Positions 13,657-17,226 of a DNA stretch of 17,226 bases are shown here, piece by piece. The DNA lies in contig CAINXK010000537.1 of NCBI GenBank assembly GCA_903854805.1, forward strand, positions 1 through 17,226, given 5' to 3'. Each line of letters starts with the position of its first letter. Position 1 is the first letter of the stretch. The notes beneath the pieces are model-generated. The model ran no database searches and was not told the origin of the DNA. It saw only the letters and a program-made list of their open reading frames with translations. The DNA is from an uncultured Anaerolineae bacterium. GTDB taxonomy: Bacteria; Chloroflexota; Anaerolineae; Anaerolineales; Villigracilaceae. The translations under genes and the position numbers were made by a program.

Positions 13657-15240
13657 TTAATACCTTCCCCATTGCCACATGGCATACAGAGCAAAGATCA
13701 TTGCCAAACCTGGAATATAGATGATGAAACGAGCAATTTTGCCGCTCGGCGAATTTAGATTCAACTGGTTGTAAAGTGGAAAGCATAAATACGCAACGCC
13801 CTGCCCTGCCAATATGGGGCTAAATGGGGATAACCAAATGTAGGAACAAAATATGGCAGCTATTCCGAGAATCACCATGATGACAGAATCGAGAATTTTC
13901 ATTTCCGTTCTCTCGGCATTTTTGGGGGTTCGCTTAAATTGCGGCTTTCTGAACAAACCAGATAAGAAGGATAGGCTTGCAAGCGGCAACGATGCGGAAT
14001 AAATTGCTGCTGACCAAAAATAAAATTTGGCCGCTTTTGTAAAACTATGCGTGGATGAAACTGAAAGTGAAATACTTGCGGAAAACATCCAAAGATAAAG
14101 ATATGGAAGTACCGGATGCAGGTAGGAAATATTATCTACCCATAATTCGTGGACTACGTAAGACCCAAGGAAACCATTGATAACCAATAATGGCATCAGC
14201 AGATACCAGATCAACATAAATAACATATCCCATTTTTCAGGGAAGGAACCCTTCCCAACCAGAAAATGAAATAATTCGTGATGAATTAGTTCAGCCGTGC
14301 CACCAGAGAATTTCCGAAGCCGTAATAGAAAACCGCCAAAATCAAGAGGATACACTTCAGTGCTTGTAACAAATTCCAGGTATTGCCCACGTAACCCATT
14401 GTTAATAGATTGCATGGCAAAGGCAAAATCCTCCGAAACAACCTCTGGAATTCCGCCAACCCGCAGCCATGCTGATTTATTTAGCAAGGCCCCATGTCCG
14501 AGAAGTGGAATAAAGCCGTATTTTGAGCGCGCCGAAAGATCACGCGAGTAAAAGAAATCTACTTCAGGGGAGAGGGCTTGCTGGAATTGGCTGTTTTGTG
14601 GAAGGTCAGCGGTTGTGTGGGCGCCCTGCACAAAAGCGATTGAATCAGGTTGGTCCGGCAAGTAACGGATTAGATCAGAAAGATAGCTTTTTGGCAGTGT
14701 CTGGTCCGCATCGATCAATAATATCCAATCGGCATCGGTTTTATTGATGGCATTATTGATGTTACCGGCCTTGTACCCAATCCGGTTTGCGCGCCTGCGT
14801 AAAATGCTTTTTGTGTGCTTTGAACAGAACTGGTCGATTTCATCCTTAAATTGTTTTTTAGCACTATCATCGCATATATAAAATTCTGCGGGCCGGTAAT
14901 CCTGGCTCAAGCAGGATTCGCAGCAACTGGCATTGAAGTCATCACAAGTAAGGTAAAGAATCGCTACAGTTGGACGGCGCTTAATGATTGGCGTCTCGTG
15001 CTGTTCTTTCTTTTTGAATAATGCCGCAACTTGATAGCTTAAGTGATGTAAGGCCCACAACAATACTATCCACCAAATTCCAGCGTTGATATGCGCCACA
15101 ATTGAAAAATAAAGATTCTGTTGGTCAATTTGATGTATCCAGGGCCAAACAATTAGAAAGGCCAGCCCGATCCATACGGATAGAGAAATAAAAATGAGCA
15201 GGATATTTTTCGAACCACTGGCAGGCTGACTGGAGGTCAT
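13657..15240 (-). CDS. Membrane GT2 glycosyltransferase, cellulose/beta-glucan synthase-like
   Basis: A 527-residue processive-type family 2 glycosyltransferase. Two N-terminal helices (about 12-34 and 45-68) precede a cytoplasmic GT-A domain (about 90-320), followed by four or five C-terminal helices. Catalytic landmarks: YICDDS (124-126 region), the DxD motif LIDADQ (D177, D179) for UDP-sugar and metal, VSEDFAFAMQ with E270-D271 in place of TED, and RLRKFSGG (307-314) where cellulose synthases have QxxRW. The last motif is conservatively changed in every fixed position (Q to R, R to K, W to F), so the acceptor or sugar may differ. The ATG overlaps the TGA of the upstream GH17-like gene by ATGA, implying translational coupling and a shared pathway. 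The likely product is an exported beta-glucan-type polysaccharide; the sugar and linkage are not determined. Base composition is more A+T rich than in the genes to the left. Confidence 0.88.
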   Translation of the reverse strand: MTSSQPASGSKNILLIFISLSVWIGLAFLIVWPWIHQIDQQNLYFSIVAHINAGIWWIVLLWALHHLSYQVAALFKKKEQHETPIIKRRPTVAILYLTCDDFNASCCESCLSQDYRPAEFYICDDSAKKQFKDEIDQFCSKHTKSILRRRANRIGYKAGNINNAINKTDADWILLIDADQTLPKSYLSDLIRYLPDQPDSIAFVQGAHTTADLPQNSQFQQALSPEVDFFYSRDLSARSKYGFIPLLGHGALLNKSAWLRVGGIPEVVSEDFAFAMQSINNGLRGQYLEFVTSTEVYPLDFGGFLLRLRKFSGGTAELIHHELFHFLVGKGSFPEKWDMLFMLIWYLLMPLLVINGFLGSYVVHELWVDNISYLHPVLPYLYLWMFSASISLSVSSTHSFTKAAKFYFWSAAIYSASLPLASLSFLSGLFRKPQFKRTPKNAERTEMKILDSVIMVILGIAAIFCSYIWLSPFSPILAGQGVAYLCFPLYNQLNLNSPSGKIARFIIYIPGLAMIFALYAMWQWGRY

Positions 15241-16394
15241 GGGAGTCTCTGTATGATTTCGATTACTGCTGGGCGAGGATTTCCTGTGCTATCAAACAAA
15301 CCGGTATAAGCGTCCCACTCATAAAAGGGCCAGGTTGTTTTCCATGGGCTATCAAAAACGCTGTGCACTGAAATAGATACATCCAGGGGCATATCTGGGA
15401 CAACATTCCGGCGCCCATCCAAAATAGCGATGAAAAAATTTGTTTGTTCGGCAAATGAAGCATTAGATACCCCAGCCATCGGATAGGTTACCATTTTTAA
15501 TAAGATGGGTTTTCCTTTGCGTTCTTTCATGGCATCGATTGTTTTTGCCATGGAAATGGTTTCCATGCTATCTCGGATGGCATTGGCAGAGTAAAGGTAA
15601 CCTCCTGCTGAATCTTTTTGCTGAACTGCAACGTGAGCATCCGGAAAAACCCAATCTCCAATACCCAATAAGCGTGGATCGGAAATATACTGGCCAATTT
15701 TTTCTGTGGTGGAGACGGGCAGTTGCGATTGGAATCGTATAAACTGAATTGTGTGTACGAGTTGCTCAAAAGAATATCTTGAACCCAGGCCATCATGCCC
15801 TACCGAATAAGCGTCCACAAATTTTTTTGCGGAGAGAGCTTGCCTGACTTCTTTTTCATCGGTAATATTCCATATCCCCATAATAACTTTTAGATCGTAT
15901 TTTTTTGCAATTTCTGGAATAAGTTCAAAATTACCGCTGCTGGAAAAAGTGATGATCCCCGTAAAACCAGCATCTTTCAGCCAGCGCATCTCTTGTTCCA
16001 TGGATTGTTTGTCAGGTGTTGTGTAAGTATAGGGGTTGAATTGGAGAGGGTCGTAGCTGATCCAGCGCTGACTCCGGATGAGAATTTGCAGCTGGCCTTG
16101 ATCAATGAATTGTTCAGAAAATTTCGGTCCTAAAGACAGCTCCCAGAACATGCCTCCGCCAATTAAAAATGTGCTGAGCGATAGGAGTATTATTCCGGTT
16201 CGGCGCCCATCATCAAAGGAAGAAAGAAACCCCGGGAGTACATATACGATAAAAATAAAAATAGAAATGGCTGCCCCGGCCGCAATCCAAAGCCAGTCAA
16301 CCGTATCAAACAAGCGTTTAATAATAAATTCAAGAATCCCACCGATAATGCCGGGGATCAGACCAATCGCGATTTTTTTTAGATTCACATTCAT
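15237..16394 (-). CDS. Membrane-anchored GH17-like protein lacking both catalytic glutamates
   Basis: A 385-residue protein with three hydrophobic helices (about 5-27, 33-54 and 67-87) and a GH17-like TIM-barrel domain (about 105-385). Fold markers: WISYDPLQFNP, IPEIAKKYDLKVIMGIW, SVGHDGL (198-203), SFEQLVHTIQFIR, GKPILLKMVTYPMAG (294-308), and HSVFDSPWKTTWP with YTGLFDSTGNPRP. In active GH17 enzymes the acid/base is Glu in VGNE and the nucleophile is Glu in GKPVV(I/V)xExGWPSAG. Here those positions are Asp201 and Met301. Hydrolysis or transglycosylation is therefore unlikely; a polymer-binding, shaping or complex-assembly role is inferred. It overlaps the GT2 gene by four bases, and the lipoprotein ends 12 bases upstream. 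The start ATG at 16394 has AGAGAA close by. The tandem arrangement recalls NdvB-type enzymes, in which GH17 and GT2 domains are fused. Confidence 0.82.
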   Translation of the reverse strand: MNVNLKKIAIGLIPGIIGGILEFIIKRLFDTVDWLWIAAGAAISIFIFIVYVLPGFLSSFDDGRRTGIILLSLSTFLIGGGMFWELSLGPKFSEQFIDQGQLQILIRSQRWISYDPLQFNPYTYTTPDKQSMEQEMRWLKDAGFTGIITFSSSGNFELIPEIAKKYDLKVIMGIWNITDEKEVRQALSAKKFVDAYSVGHDGLGSRYSFEQLVHTIQFIRFQSQLPVSTTEKIGQYISDPRLLGIGDWVFPDAHVAVQQKDSAGGYLYSANAIRDSMETISMAKTIDAMKERKGKPILLKMVTYPMAGVSNASFAEQTNFFIAILDGRRNVVPDMPLDVSISVHSVFDSPWKTTWPFYEWDAYTGLFDSTGNPRPAVIEIIQRLP

Positions 16395-16406
16395 TAATTC
16401 TCTAGG

Positions 16407-17093
16407 TCACTTGTAAGCTGCCAGGCTATCGATCTCAAGGCTGCCATTGATACGGGCTTTCGTCCGTGAGAGTACGCTAATTTCAAAAGCAATGATATTC
16501 TGTAAATCCAGTTTTTGATCGTTTTGCCTTGCTCCGAAACCATTACTCACGGTAAAACTATTAAAAGGACAAACCAATATTTTCCATTCTCCGGCCGGAT
16601 CGGTTGTCAAGTTCTGGAAATCACACCACCAAAGTTCATCACTCGCATACGGAGCCGTTTTGGGGTCAATATCGGCGATTGTAATTCGTAAAATGGCGTC
16701 TGCTGGCTTACCAATTCGCATCCTTAACTTTATTCCGGAGTAGCTGGACAGATCGTAAGGGGCTGAGGTTGTTCTCCGAATCGAAAACCAATTCCCCCAC
16801 TCATAGATCGGTTGCAGGTCATATTCTACAATAATGTTATTGCCGTTTGTGCTTGGGCTTACTTGAATACTTGCATTGTCATAGTATATACAATGCCCAA
16901 AGTATTCCGCTATCTTTAGGTCTCGATACGCCGGACAGTCAACCGATGGATTCTGGCTATTAAATGTATCCAGAATGGCGTCAGCTGGATTAAAGTTATT
17001 TTGACTATCAACAAATGGCTTTGGTGAACATCCGTACATGATCAATGTAACAAATAAAGTCGTAAATATTTTGAAAATATGCTTGATTTTCAT
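16407..17093 (-). CDS. Lipoprotein with a CBM11/CIA30-like carbohydrate-binding domain
   Basis: A 228-residue exported protein. The N-terminus has lysines, a hydrophobic segment and MYGC with Cys22, an imperfect lipobox, so lipid anchoring is likely but not certain. The remaining chain resembles the galactose-binding-like jelly-roll of CBM11/CIA30 domains: a strand WFSIRRTTSAPYDLSSYSGI, KLRMRIGKPADAILRITIAD, DELWWCDF, an AGEWKILVCPFNSF strand, LDLQNIIAFEISV, and a closing GSLEIDSLAAYK. Extracytoplasmic Cys pairs could form disulfides. It is the first visible gene of the minus-strand operon with the GH17-like and GT2 genes, and probably binds the nascent polysaccharide at the surface. The start ATG at 17093 is preceded by TAGAGAAT, the same weak leader sequence seen before the GH17-like gene. 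The roughly 130 bases upstream to the window edge show no clear promoter. Confidence 0.75.
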   Translation of the reverse strand: MKIKHIFKIFTTLFVTLIMYGCSPKPFVDSQNNFNPADAILDTFNSQNPSVDCPAYRDLKIAEYFGHCIYYDNASIQVSPSTNGNNIIVEYDLQPIYEWGNWFSIRRTTSAPYDLSSYSGIKLRMRIGKPADAILRITIADIDPKTAPYASDELWWCDFQNLTTDPAGEWKILVCPFNSFTVSNGFGARQNDQKLDLQNIIAFEISVLSRTKARINGSLEIDSLAAYK

Positions 17094-17226
17094 TTTTATT
17101 CTCTACTTGTAGTTAGGTAGTATTGGCAAAGTCATCGCGGTCTGACGTCTATCTCTCAGGCCTTGCCTGTCATCCAGGTGCTCGTGCAGTCTTTTCAAGA
17201 ATTACAGAACAATGAGACCAGGGTAC

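Noticed and set aside
17110..17226. TPP or c-di-GMP riboswitch upstream of the lipoprotein, suggested by CCTGAGAGATAG on the minus strand
   Set aside because: Only the short CTGAGA element resembles a TPP aptamer; the partner helices and the second conserved block are absent, and no GEMM signature is present.
1..17226. CRISPR array, tRNA or rRNA genes, attachment sites
   Set aside because: No spaced direct repeats, cloverleaf-like sequence or rRNA motifs were found by eye on either strand.

Overview
The window looks like a chromosomal segment of a Chloroflexota bacterium, most likely of the Anaerolineae. That placement is inferred from protein style: secreted repeat modules of the 'YF..TGH.(V/L)SGEF' type, Thr/Pro-rich linkers, FecR-type surface proteins, and many PAS/GGDEF signalling proteins. 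No rRNA or tRNA gene is present to confirm it. Most of the window is moderately G+C rich. The last part (about 13.6-17.2 kb) is visibly richer in A+T.

Layout: (1) 1-2.6 kb, signalling: the 3' end of a receiver-HPt phosphorelay protein, then a six-helix membrane PAS-PAS-GGDEF diguanylate cyclase. (2) 2.8-3.7 kb, a secreted protein with two tandem copies of a Chloroflexi-type module and an Ig-like tail; it may be made from a leaderless mRNA. (3) 3.8-4.3 kb, minus strand, a ProX/YbaK-type aminoacyl-tRNA deacylase. (4) 4.4-6.6 kb, a mosaic: a frameshifted, truncated radC remnant, a second PAS-PAS-GGDEF cyclase, and a truncated IS1634-type transposase. The cyclase stop codon lies inside the radC remnant and its start overlaps the transposase fragment. 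(5) 6.6-8.4 kb, a divergent pair: an orphan PyrK-like flavin/[2Fe-2S] protein and an SPFH/band-7 membrane protein. (6) 8.6-11.0 kb, selD and a CNNM/CorC-type transporter. (7) 11.1-13.3 kb, a membrane-anchored FecR-LRR surface protein and a small ABM/cyclase-fold protein behind two overlapping palindromes, closed by a strong terminator. (8) 13.6-17.1 kb, a minus-strand three-gene exopolysaccharide operon: lipoprotein with a CBM-like domain, membrane-anchored GH17-like protein, and a processive-type GT2 glycosyltransferase.

The main hidden feature is selD. Its frame begins at the ATG at 8601 and is interrupted only by a TGA at 8664-8666. This codon sits exactly where selenophosphate synthetases carry their catalytic Cys, in a C-A-G-U-A-S-K context. 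A SECIS-like hairpin with a GUU apical loop follows at a suitable distance. SelD is therefore very probably a selenoprotein, and the host should decode UGA as selenocysteine. A standard gene caller would start the gene at 8751 and lose the active site.

The second notable system is the GH17-like/GT2/lipoprotein operon. The GH17-like partner has lost both catalytic glutamates (Asp201 and Met301 replace them), which suggests a non-hydrolytic helper for a beta-glucan-type synthase. The pairing recalls the GH17-GT2 fusions of NdvB-type beta-glucan synthases, here split into overlapping genes.
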